DNA from: Clostridium sp. CAG:568 | GTDB taxonomy: Bacteria > Bacillota_I > Bacilli_A > RFN20 > CAG-288 | Direction: 5' to 3' | Assembly (NCBI GenBank): GCA_000434395.1 | Contig: FR878745.1 | Coordinates: forward strand, 1-43,723 | Length of the DNA stretch: 43,723 nt | Shown: positions 24,092 to 31,867 of the stretch, one piece after another | Numbering within the stretch: the stretch's first letter is position 1 | Layout: the number at the start of each line of letters is the position of its first letter | Notes under the pieces: generated by a model | Seen by the model: the letters and a program-made list of their open reading frames with translations, nothing else | What the model was told of the DNA's origin: nothing | Databases searched by the model: none | Program-made: the position numbers and the translations under genes

Positions 24092-24122
24092 AAAATAGAA
24101 CCTGCCAGACAGGTTCTATTTT
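24092..24122. terminator. bidirectional terminator between degV and the convergent operon
   Basis: AAAATAGAACCTG (24092-24104) and CAGGTTCTATTTT (24110-24122) form a perfect 13-bp inverted repeat with a five-base loop. It overlaps the stop of the minus-strand gene ending at 24116 and can serve both strands. Confidence 0.92.
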
Positions 24123-24475
24123 ATTTCTATTGAAAAGTTTTCTAGCTTTAAATAGATGATTGTTTTTATCAAAAGGTCAACTGCTCTTTCTTGGCTTATC
24201 TCACGCATATATAATCCATCTATCACTTTCAATGGATTTTTCGAGTTCTCATCTTGATAGAAATAAGCTTGAAGAAAGCCGTGCTTTTTAATCATCACTT
24301 CACGCATTACCCACTTGTTTTTGTTATAAAAGTATTGGATGAATTTTAGAAAAGCATCCCTAGGTGAGGAAGCTTCAAATTTATCTTCACCTATATTTAT
24401 TGAAAGAAGTTCTTCCTTCGAAAAGTCTATTCCAGGATTGAACTTTTTCTCGGCTAATGAAAATTGACTTATCAT
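24116..24475 (-). CDS. hypothetical protein, third gene of the methylase-like operon (119 residues)
   Basis: I do not recognise this protein. It has mixed alpha/beta character, with ASSPRDAFLKFIQYFYNKNKW in the centre (about 35-55; shown in pieces here: ASSPRDAF, FIQYFY). A C-terminal helix-strand pair (AVDLLIKTIIYL) ends it. There are no membrane segments. Its start codon overlaps the stop of the TRD-like gene by one base (TAATG), which implies translational coupling and a shared role. It is the last gene before the bidirectional terminator. A helper, antitoxin or structural subunit are all possible; none is supported directly. Confidence 0.68.
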   Translation of the reverse strand: MISQFSLAEKKFNPGIDFSKEELLSINIGEDKFEASSPRDAFLKFIQYFYNKNKWVMREVMIKKHGFLQAYFYQDENSKNPLKVIDGLYMREISQERAVDLLIKTIIYLKLENFSIEIK

Positions 24476-25050
24476 TATTTGTCGATTACTTCACCAGGAA
24501 TTTTTAATGATTGAATTGCCTTGGTGGTGATTGAATAAACAGGTGAAGGATTTAAGTTTCTTACTTGTTCACGTGTGGATTCAAGATTGAGGTAATCTCT
24601 AAGTGCTGTGCTCATTTCAGGGCAGGTAGGACGAATAGCGATAACGTTGTCAGGTATGACAACTTTTTGTCCAGGCTTGATTCTAAGAATAGAGACTCTA
24701 TAATCAGCACTACCCTTAGTCTTTCTGTTGGTGATCAAGACATCGTAGTCTTGAGCGATATAATGCTTTACTTCACGATTTGAGCGAACATCCAATTCTC
24801 CACTAGGATAGGCAAATTCTTCTCCAGTGACATCTTGAGAAGAAAGATGCACATAGCTTCCCTCGTCTTCCTTGTTACGAGGAGGGGTCATTGTAGATTT
24901 TCCTTTGAATGGTTTTCCTACCACGAATCCGATGAAAGGTAGCGATCCATCTTCGTTAACTTGCATGCCGGTGGTCTTGGCATACTCCAATAAGGCTTCA
25001 GTGCCTTTGGCTTCGATTTTCATATCCATCTCTTTGTTTTCCTCTTCCAT
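24475..25050 (-). CDS. target-recognition-domain-like protein (type I S subunit-like, 191 residues)
   Basis: After a charged start, residues from about 66 show the strand-rich pattern of a type I restriction specificity half. YVHLSSQDVTGEEF resembles the opening of a recognition domain. HYIAQDYDVLITNRKTKG matches the 'gDILi..rg' loop. VVIPDNVIAIRP is the usual strand before the dimerising helix, which is only partly present. The same order of segments occurs in the C-terminal part of the upstream methylase-like protein. An S-like DNA-binding role is inferred. It is shorter than a full S subunit (about 400) and has a single recognition unit. It lies six bases after the methylase-like gene. Confidence 0.66.
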   Translation of the reverse strand: MEEENKEMDMKIEAKGTEALLEYAKTTGMQVNEDGSLPFIGFVVGKPFKGKSTMTPPRNKEDEGSYVHLSSQDVTGEEFAYPSGELDVRSNREVKHYIAQDYDVLITNRKTKGSADYRVSILRIKPGQKVVIPDNVIAIRPTCPEMSTALRDYLNLESTREQVRNLNPSPVYSITTKAIQSLKIPGEVIDK

Positions 25051-25056
25051 AATATT

Positions 25057-26952
25057 TTAATCCCCTTTCTTGAATCTTTCATAGAGATAATTCATAAATT
25101 CTGTTAATTTTCTTTCAAATTCATTGAAAGCGGTCGCAATTGACATCGAATAGTTAAGACAATCACGGCCAAGTTCTTCTTGTTTCGACAACTCCATCAT
25201 AGGTAACCTTAAGTTTCCTAAGCTTCCCTTCGTCAACAGAAAGGAATTTTTACCACAACCCAGAAGGTTTAGCTCCTCTACCCCTATCCTACTTTGCAAA
25301 TAGAATTTCAGATAGTTAGAATCTAGCTTCTTCTTATTGGGTCTCACGACCATGAAAGATCCAGTAGCTATAATTCTTTGAGGATTACCATTATATACGA
25401 AACACAGTGGTAATTTGTTAATTTCTTTTGAAAATGGGTATCCTGAGTTTACATTTCCACGGCTTTTGATAAGAATATCTCCATTTTTCAAAATATATTT
25501 ATCCAGTTCTTCCTTTTCTTCCTCTGACAATGCAATAGTTGAACTCTCTTTTGAAATGCTAGTATTGCCATATGTCAAGTCATTAATTCTTAATACACTA
25601 TATCCATCAGCTCCTTTGGATAGATGATTTGAGATGAAATCATCAGTTAGCATATCCGTACCTCTGAATATATCATCAGTGACATCCTTGAGCAAAATTT
25701 CTTCTTTTTCCGACTCATCTGCAATCATCGTAGATGGATTCATCGCTTGAGATAGAACAGACTTACTTTTTCCTGTGGCTTGTGATAGGATTTCATCGAT
25801 AGGTAGGTAAATGTTCTTACGTCCTTTTTGTACGAACTGTCTAGCATCAACTTGAATCAAATAATCCTTAGATCTTCTTCCATTCTTGAATATGACCATC
25901 ACTGGAGCAGTCGAGTTCAAACTAGTCGATCCTTTAGGAAGCCTAATTATTGAAGCAATCAGGTTTTCTTTTATGATTGTTTCAACGATTTGTTTGTTTT
26001 TGGATGATGTCAAGGATTTTGAATTTGTGAACCAAATTCCTACGCCATCTTTATTCAAAGCAGAAATCATCTTTAAGGCGTAAACCCAATCGAGAGTATC
26101 GCATTGTTCAAGCTCTTTGGAATACTTGGAATTAGAAATTAATTCCTTATACTCCTTAAGTTTTTTAGTTTTGCTCCCCCATGGAATATCACCGATTACA
26201 ACATCATAAGGTCCTTCTTCAAACTTTGTAGTAAGCAAGTCTTCACATTGATAATTATTGAAGTCCTCATTATTTGCTAGGGCGTTGATTCTTGAAATAA
26301 TGATTTTAGCTGGATCTGAATCGATTCCGTAGAACTCCATGTTCTCGTTCGACTTCTTATTGAGATACAGAAAGCTAGAAGTCAATCCATATCCACATCT
26401 TGCGTCAAAAACTTTGAAATTCTTCTTGCCCGGTGAAAAAGCCCTGATAGCTTTGTCGATCAAGTCTAACTGTTGTTGTGTAGCAGGTTGAATTTCATCG
26501 CTTTGACTCGATCCTACATAAATCATTTCTCGAGTCAATGATTCTAAGCCTTTTTGAGATAAGCCTAAGAAATCCTTAATTGCTTTTTCTGATGGCCTTA
26601 AGAACTGCTGCCCCTTTGCAAATGAAGTACATCTTTTGAGGATGATTCTATCATCCTTAGGAATTGAATACTTACTTCCTAATTCATCTAAAGAAATCTT
26701 CATCGCATCAACTAAATCGCTAAGGTTGTTTATTCCACTTTTTAATTCTCCGTTTGAATAATTCAATTGGATTCTTCTCATTAAGCTTAGATTAGCGATT
26801 TCCCGCCAACTAATCGGGTAATTCATAGCTAAGTTCTTAGCTACTTCCCTGACCTTATTTAAAAGGACAGGAGTAGAATTTGGCATAGCCGCGAGCATGA
26901 TGGACATGTCGTTGAGACTATAGCTTTCATTTTCAGCATCGTATAGTCGCAT
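25057..26952 (-). CDS. divergent N6-adenine methylase-like protein fused to a recognition domain
   Basis: The 631-residue protein has three parts. Residues 1-150 are helical and unrecognised. Residues 150-400 resemble HsdM-type DNA methylases: motif I FDARCGYG (182-189), FYGIDSDP for the SAM acidic residue, motif IV DIPW (255-258), and LNKDGVGIWFTNSKSL typical of the family's later strands. Residues about 430-631 look like a type I recognition domain (YSVLRINDLTYG, YILKNGDILIKSRG, FMVVRPNKK). Motif IV is normally N/D-P-P-F/Y/W, and here the first proline is isoleucine. Motif I differs from the usual D-P-x-C-G-x-G. Catalysis may be weakened or lost. No HsdR, nuclease or helicase is nearby. A strong promoter precedes it. 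Confidence 0.8.
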   Translation of the reverse strand: MRLYDAENESYSLNDMSIMLAAMPNSTPVLLNKVREVAKNLAMNYPISWREIANLSLMRRIQLNYSNGELKSGINNLSDLVDAMKISLDELGSKYSIPKDDRIILKRCTSFAKGQQFLRPSEKAIKDFLGLSQKGLESLTREMIYVGSSQSDEIQPATQQQLDLIDKAIRAFSPGKKNFKVFDARCGYGLTSSFLYLNKKSNENMEFYGIDSDPAKIIISRINALANNEDFNNYQCEDLLTTKFEEGPYDVVIGDIPWGSKTKKLKEYKELISNSKYSKELEQCDTLDWVYALKMISALNKDGVGIWFTNSKSLTSSKNKQIVETIIKENLIASIIRLPKGSTSLNSTAPVMVIFKNGRRSKDYLIQVDARQFVQKGRKNIYLPIDEILSQATGKSKSVLSQAMNPSTMIADESEKEEILLKDVTDDIFRGTDMLTDDFISNHLSKGADGYSVLRINDLTYGNTSISKESSTIALSEEEKEELDKYILKNGDILIKSRGNVNSGYPFSKEINKLPLCFVYNGNPQRIIATGSFMVVRPNKKKLDSNYLKFYLQSRIGVEELNLLGCGKNSFLLTKGSLGNLRLPMMELSKQEELGRDCLNYSMSIATAFNEFERKLTEFMNYLYERFKKGD

Positions 26953-26973
26953 ACTCCCTCCTTTCGTGTGAGT

Positions 26974-27001
26974 ATTATATTTGGTATTTTCTAAATGTCA
27001 A
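26974..27001 (-). promoter_or_regulatory. consensus promoter of the methylase-like operon
   Basis: On the minus strand TTGACA (27001-26996) and TATAAT (26979-26974) are perfect hexamers with a 16-base spacer. The start would fall near 26967, with AAGGAGGGAG just before the ATG at 26952. A second, weaker TATAAT on the plus strand (27054-27059) serves the divergent gene, so the two units share a 130-base control region. Confidence 0.85.
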
Positions 27002-27082
27002 TGAAAAGTTAACTCTAACTTTTTTATTTCTTTCTTATATTGCCTTCATATCTTATAATAACCTTAAATAAGGAGAACTGTT

Positions 27083-28066
27083 ATGGATTTTACTGCATAT
27101 ATTGGAATAGCATTTAATTATTTGGATTATTTGAAACTAAAAGTTGCACCTGATGATAATGAACCTTATTTTGATGTATTCCTTAATGATTTGAATTATA
27201 AAGAACTAGATCAATTCAAATATAATTTGGAATTTTTAGAATTTACCCGTATGGAGCTCTCTCTTAAAGACGGTAATGATAATGAAGATGAACTAAATTA
27301 CGATTACCTATATGATAAAACAATCCTATTATTGAATAGTTTCTTAAAGAAAAATGGTGATGAGGAATTAACTGAATATGTTCATTCTTTATTAAAACAT
27401 GATCAAGACCTTTCTTTGTTTAAACAAATGACTGCTTTTTATTTTGCTTATCAGTCCTATAACATGTTGTATTGGTGTTTTTCACAAATTGGAATTTTGG
27501 AAATGGATTTAGATACAGCGTTTGCTGATAAATGGTCTTTAGATGAAGGATCGAATTGTGATACATACGTAAGTTGTTTTCTAAATGAGCCAATATTTAG
27601 TTTTGAAGGATATGATTTTGCTAGTGCATTTATTTCTTCATTTGGAGACGATATATCAAAAAAGATGTTCCATAGGGTTCCTATAATTCTATGGAATCTA
27701 TTATTCCCTCACAAAAATTTCTACATGCCCAGTGACGATGATGGATACATTTATTTTGATTTGGAGGCAGGAGATAGATTTGATAGAATTTCAAAAGATG
27801 AATTAATGTGTTTCATCGTAATGATTGCTTCGGGTAGAGAAGTTAGTTTTGATTATGAAGGAAATAATTATTCTTTCTACAATCGAACAAATAAACCAGG
27901 CTCAGTTTTCACTTTATGCAAGAATGGTACCAAAATAGTCAGCGATAAAAATTTGAATAAGCTTTTTATGAATCCATATATTGATGGTATGTATTTATAT
28001 GAAATATTTGATGATATAACCAATGTAGTTATTTCAGAAAGAAGGAAAATTAAATATGAAAAATGA
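27083..28066 (+). CDS. hypothetical protein, first of a coupled pair (327 residues)
   Basis: I do not recognise this protein. It is acidic and rich in Asp, Phe and Tyr, soluble, with no signal peptide. The first half is mainly helical (LDQFKYNLEFLEF, DKTILLLNSFLKK). The second half has beta features (FYMPSDDDGYIYFDLEAG, VSFDYEGNNYSFYN, GSVFTLCKNGTKI) and may be a small domain near residues 220-300. The start has AAGGAG seven bases upstream and a TATAAT at 27054-27059. The next gene begins 11 bases before its stop, so the two are coupled. It diverges from the methylase-like operon. Confidence 0.68.
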   Translation: MDFTAYIGIAFNYLDYLKLKVAPDDNEPYFDVFLNDLNYKELDQFKYNLEFLEFTRMELSLKDGNDNEDELNYDYLYDKTILLLNSFLKKNGDEELTEYVHSLLKHDQDLSLFKQMTAFYFAYQSYNMLYWCFSQIGILEMDLDTAFADKWSLDEGSNCDTYVSCFLNEPIFSFEGYDFASAFISSFGDDISKKMFHRVPIILWNLLFPHKNFYMPSDDDGYIYFDLEAGDRFDRISKDELMCFIVMIASGREVSFDYEGNNYSFYNRTNKPGSVFTLCKNGTKIVSDKNLNKLFMNPYIDGMYLYEIFDDITNVVISERRKIKYEK

Positions 28067-28751
28067 GGAAGCAAAAGATTTAGCTAAAAGATTTCATAGA
28101 TTGAGTAAATCCAAGACTGACTGGGTCAAAGAACATTCCGATTCAATGGTCGAGTCTGATGGAAGAGCTCATGTAAAAGTTGATCTTAGAAAGACAAATG
28201 CGTTAAATCTATATTCTGGTGGAACAAGAATTCATCCAGATATTTTAGAATTCATAGAAGATGAGGCTATTTATACTGAAGTAGAAAAGCCATTATCTAT
28301 TGATTTCTATGTTGAAGAGAAAGACGCTAAGTTTGATAAGTTGCTGGCTAAAGAAGTAAAGAATCATTATTTGTTTAAGTTTTCAGAAACTAAGAAGCAA
28401 AAAAGTGATGTGGTCAAGAAAAGCTGGAATTTATTGCTAGCAGGTATTTTCTTTGTAATTGTATATATTTTGATGAGTTATTTCTCTAAAAACAGTGATA
28501 ATATGTCGAGAAATGCTTCGCTATGGCTCTCGATTTTCTCGGAAGTTATCGATATTGTTTATTGGGTTTTCATTTGGGAGGCCGTTGATAAATTCTTCTT
28601 CGAGCAAAGAGAAGTTCAAAGGCAATTGTTCCGTCTTACTCAATTAGCCACTGCTGATATAAACTTTATCGCCAAAGGTAAATGGGAAGAGGAAAAGAAG
28701 AAATTCCATTCCATTGAAGAAGATAACAAGGAAGAAGCTGAAATCGACTAA
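28056..28751 (+). CDS. hypothetical membrane protein, partner of the preceding gene (231 residues)
   Basis: An N-terminal soluble region of about 125 residues (with LYSGGTRIHPDILEFIEDEA and LSIDFYVEEKDAKF) is followed by two membrane segments, about residues 127-146 and 157-178. A charged cytoplasmic tail ends the protein. I cannot name the family; the short loop between helices suggests a hairpin anchor. It overlaps the 327-residue gene by 11 bases with AAGGA upstream, implying joint expression, and ends at a strong bidirectional terminator. The pair might form a membrane-attached complex. That is inference from gene coupling. Confidence 0.7.
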   Translation: MKNEEAKDLAKRFHRLSKSKTDWVKEHSDSMVESDGRAHVKVDLRKTNALNLYSGGTRIHPDILEFIEDEAIYTEVEKPLSIDFYVEEKDAKFDKLLAKEVKNHYLFKFSETKKQKSDVVKKSWNLLLAGIFFVIVYILMSYFSKNSDNMSRNASLWLSIFSEVIDIVYWVFIWEAVDKFFFEQREVQRQLFRLTQLATADINFIAKGKWEEEKKKFHSIEEDNKEEAEID

Positions 28752-28781
28752 AAAACTCGGAGTTGAGTGCTCCGAGTTTTT
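28751..28781. terminator. bidirectional terminator
   Basis: AAAAACTCGGAG (28751-28762) and CTCCGAGTTTTT (28770-28781) form a perfect 12-bp inverted repeat. It lies between the plus-strand membrane gene and the minus-strand gene ending at 28784. Confidence 0.93.
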
Positions 28782-28783
28782 AA

Positions 28784-29965
28784 TTATCTTTTAGACCTAT
28801 TAAATCCAGTGAGAAGAATTTCAGCAAGTCTAGATCCTTTGAGGTTATCGACTTCATATATCAAAGTATCTAAATCGTTATAGTTTTCACCTATGGCCAT
28901 AAATATAACTTTTAAGTCTGCTACTATTCCATAGTAGAGACCGAATAGATTGAATCCAATCTTGTCCATAGGAAATCTTCTTCTAAGGAATACGGCTGCA
29001 TATAATCTAGCTAACCATTCAGCATAATCTCCGTCTTTGGTTAGAGTCGGGTTGCTGGCTTTGAAATAGTTAGTTACTGCTGTAGCTCTGAATTCAATGA
29101 TGTCGTTTCCGTTAAATGTACCTCTATATAGATTTTGTAGTTGTGTTGAATAACGAGACCAGTTTTTCAAAGCTTCTTGCTCATAAGGTCTTATTGCTGC
29201 CATGAAATTGTTACCTAATTCAAGCATTGTTTCTCCAGGTACATCTTTCATTCTGACCCAGGATTGAACAATTTCTCTATCTGGTTCTCTATAGGAACTT
29301 TGTGTTTCTTCTTTGTTCTTTTGTTCTGCTATTTCTTCTTCAGCCAATTGATACCAGTATCCTGGAGTATGATCACTAGCCTTTTCTATTTTCTTAACGA
29401 CAACTTCAGAGTCTTGATCCTTTTTGACATCTCTCTTACCTTTGGCTAAGGCTAGTATTCCTTCATGTTCTGATACTTTTTGAAAGACCATCCTAGGGAA
29501 TGATTCCTTTAAATCCTCATACACTATGATATTGGAATAAAAATCATTATCTTTAAATGTTTCTTTTTCTTCATTAGTCTTTACTATGCATCCACCGATG
29601 AATAAAATTCCACCGATGACCATGTTGTTTTCAATAAGACTTCTAATTAAAAGAATTCTATCTTCCTTATTCAATGAGACAAGTTTGTCAGTTATGAGAA
29701 CAAACTTGAATTCTTTGCCATTTAATTTGGAAGAGACATCAGCTGATAAATCGGCATCGATAACATCGATATCGTTTTGAAGGCTTTTTAAATCCGAATT
29801 ATCGTTGTTATCTATGATTGTAATTTCATGATGCTTAGCCTCGATTAATTTATCGAAGCAATCAATTCTTCCTATCGAAAGAATTGAACCTTCTTTGTCA
29901 TACGCATTTATAGTCTTTGTTATAGTTTCTATAACAGGAGAAAAAGCATTTTCGTTGTTATCCAT
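28784..29965 (-). CDS. hypothetical protein with a methyltransferase-like N-terminal fold (393 residues)
   Basis: The first 180 residues show alternating strands and helices in the order of a SAM-dependent methyltransferase: ILSIGRIDCFDKLI, EITIIDNND, IDVIDADL, FKFVLITDKLVSL, GGILFIGG. The glycine-rich SAM loop is not conserved (SIGRID), so binding is uncertain. A charged linker (about 185-245) leads to a helical C-terminal domain with WARLYAAVFLRRRFP and a lipid-like hydrophobic stretch near 345. It is soluble overall. AAGAAGG precedes the ATG. MgsA lies upstream on the same strand, 92 bases away. I cannot assign a function. Confidence 0.65.
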   Translation of the reverse strand: MDNNENAFSPVIETITKTINAYDKEGSILSIGRIDCFDKLIEAKHHEITIIDNNDNSDLKSLQNDIDVIDADLSADVSSKLNGKEFKFVLITDKLVSLNKEDRILLIRSLIENNMVIGGILFIGGCIVKTNEEKETFKDNDFYSNIIVYEDLKESFPRMVFQKVSEHEGILALAKGKRDVKKDQDSEVVVKKIEKASDHTPGYWYQLAEEEIAEQKNKEETQSSYREPDREIVQSWVRMKDVPGETMLELGNNFMAAIRPYEQEALKNWSRYSTQLQNLYRGTFNGNDIIEFRATAVTNYFKASNPTLTKDGDYAEWLARLYAAVFLRRRFPMDKIGFNLFGLYYGIVADLKVIFMAIGENYNDLDTLIYEVDNLKGSRLAEILLTGFNRSKR

Positions 29966-30057
29966 AAATATCTTTTACCTTCTTTGTGTGTATATATTTT
30001 AATATAGGTTTTAAATGCTAAAAATCAAAACGATTGGCATAGTTTCGGTTTTTGAAA

Positions 30058-31323
30058 TTATAGTTTCTTTCTCAATTCAGCGATATTTCTACTTCTTTTA
30101 TCTTTTTCAAAGAATTTTTTCATTTCACTCAGAGCTTTCTCGTATTTTCCATTTTCCCAAGGATAATAAAAATGCATCTTTTCCATTCCTTCAGGCATAT
30201 ATTCTATACGTGGCCAAAGATCTGGCCTATCGTACGGATATGTTGCATCTTTATTGAGACCGACTGGATGTAATCTCAAATATTCTGGAACATGTGTTGG
30301 ATGTTGTTCGATGGCTTCCATCGCGTTTTCAATAGCTAGACACGTGGATTTAGATTTTGGTGACAACGCTAAATCGATGACCGTAAATCCCAATGGAATA
30401 ACAGCTTCTGGCATTCCTACTTCTCTTGCTACTTGGCATGCGTTATAGCATCTATCCACAGCTTGAGGATTGCCTAATGCGACATCTTCATAAGCTGTCA
30501 CCATCAATCTTCTAATCAGTCCCTCTAAATCTCCTCCTTGAAGCAATTTAGCCATATAGAACAATGCGGCATCAACCTCGCTTCCTCTGATGGATTTTTG
30601 AAGTCCTGAAACAGTATCGTAATGCTCATCATCATCCTTGTCTGATAGAAAATTTGGAACCTTTCTTACCTTCTTTACATCTTCATCTGTTATTAGATGA
30701 TTGCCGCTGTAATTCAAAGATAATGTTTCTAAAAGATTGTAGGCGAATCTTAAATCCCCTCCACTTAAATCTCCTATTAATTTCAATGCATTGTCGTCGA
30801 ATTGTCTGGATGAATCTAATCCATCCGGTGATTTGATAGCACGCTTTAATCCTTCGACAATATCTTCGGATTTTAAAGGCTTTGTTTCAAGAATATGGAC
30901 TCTACTCCTCAAAGCCGGGTTTAAAGATATGAATGGGTTTGCTGTTGTTGTTCCACAAAGGAAGAAGTCACCATCTTCCAAGAATGGAAGCAATAAATCT
31001 TGTTTGTCTTTAGGAAGTCTATGAATTTCATCGATAATTACTAGAGTAGGAAAGTTAGATTTGGCTTTTTCGAATCCCTTCATCATCTCTGCTTTTGTAG
31101 TCGTCACAGCATTCATTATCTGGAATTCTATTCCTAAATCATGTGCTAATGCTTGGGCTATAGTAGTTTTTCCAGTTCCGGATGGACCATAAAGAATCAT
31201 AGAAACTAGTTTGTTGTTTTTAACACAGTTTGTTAAAAATCCATCATCCCCAATTAATACTTTTTGGCCTAATACATCTTTAAGATGATTTGGCCTCATC
31301 CTATAAGCTAATGGTCTATCCAT
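30058..31323 (-). CDS. rarA: replication-associated recombination ATPase MgsA/RarA
   Basis: This AAA+ ATPase acts at stalled replication forks. The 421-residue protein starts with PLAYRMRPNHLKDVLGQ, the typical RarA opening. It has Walker A GPSGTGKTT (46-54), Walker B IIDEIH with D98-E99, sensor-1 FLCGTTTANP, and SRVHILE with the arginine finger. The C-terminal tetramerisation part contains RGSEVDAALFYMAKLLQGGD and RRLMVTAYEDVALGNP. Length matches the family. The ATG at 31323 is chosen because GGAGGG sits just upstream and the conserved opening begins there. A longer frame to 31530 would run into the divergent dtd gene. Confidence 0.95.
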   Translation of the reverse strand: MDRPLAYRMRPNHLKDVLGQKVLIGDDGFLTNCVKNNKLVSMILYGPSGTGKTTIAQALAHDLGIEFQIMNAVTTTKAEMMKGFEKAKSNFPTLVIIDEIHRLPKDKQDLLLPFLEDGDFFLCGTTTANPFISLNPALRSRVHILETKPLKSEDIVEGLKRAIKSPDGLDSSRQFDDNALKLIGDLSGGDLRFAYNLLETLSLNYSGNHLITDEDVKKVRKVPNFLSDKDDDEHYDTVSGLQKSIRGSEVDAALFYMAKLLQGGDLEGLIRRLMVTAYEDVALGNPQAVDRCYNACQVAREVGMPEAVIPLGFTVIDLALSPKSKSTCLAIENAMEAIEQHPTHVPEYLRLHPVGLNKDATYPYDRPDLWPRIEYMPEGMEKMHFYYPWENGKYEKALSEMKKFFEKDKRSRNIAELRKKL

Positions 31324-31396
31324 AGAAACCCTCCAATCTAGTGAGGTATTTACCTCCACATGTCTTATAATTTTATCATTGCTTTGGAGGTGAATA

Positions 31397-31867
31397 ATGA
31401 GAATTGTTATACAAGAAGCAAAAAATGCTTCGGTAACTAGTGAAGGAACTCTTTGTGGCACTATAGGAAGTGGTGAAGTCTTGCTCGTAGGATTTGAACC
31501 TACCGATGATGAAAAAGTAGTTGATCTCATGATTCAAAAACTTTTGAAACTTAGAATATTTGAAGATGAAAATGGAATGACTAATCTTTCTCTTGCTCAA
31601 AAAGGTGGCAGTATTTTAGCTGTAAGTCAATTCACCTTATATGCTGATATGAGACATGGGAATAGACCATCTTTTACATCTTGCATGAAACCGGATGAAG
31701 CTAGAGTGTTATTTGATTATTTTAAAAAAGTATTGAAAGAACAATATTCTAATTGTGGTTTTGGAGTTTTTCAAACAGCTATGGAAGTTACTTTGACAAA
31801 TGTTGGTCCGTTTACTATTCTCTTGGATTCGGATGAACTAGGAATTAAAGGAGATAAGATTATATGA
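31397..31867 (+). CDS. dtd: D-aminoacyl-tRNA deacylase
   Basis: Dtd removes D-amino acids (and glycine from tRNA-Ala) from mischarged tRNAs. The 156-residue protein keeps the fold: MRIVIQEAKNASVTSEG at the start, LLKLRIFEDENGMTNLSL, the catalytic SQFTL loop (near residue 81), RPSF, and TNVGPFT near the end. The last of these stands in place of the common N.DGP(V/A)T, a conservative change in the Gly-cisPro-bearing region's partner loop. The ribosome site GGAGGTG is excellent, with TATAAT at 31366-31371. Its stop overlaps the mnmA start by four bases, so the two tRNA quality and modification genes are coupled. Confidence 0.94.
   Translation: MRIVIQEAKNASVTSEGTLCGTIGSGEVLLVGFEPTDDEKVVDLMIQKLLKLRIFEDENGMTNLSLAQKGGSILAVSQFTLYADMRHGNRPSFTSCMKPDEARVLFDYFKKVLKEQYSNCGFGVFQTAMEVTLTNVGPFTILLDSDELGIKGDKII

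Noticed and set aside
24116..28751. Complete restriction-modification or BREX island
   Set aside because: No HsdR, PglZ, BrxL, nuclease or helicase gene is present, and the methylase motifs are degenerate.
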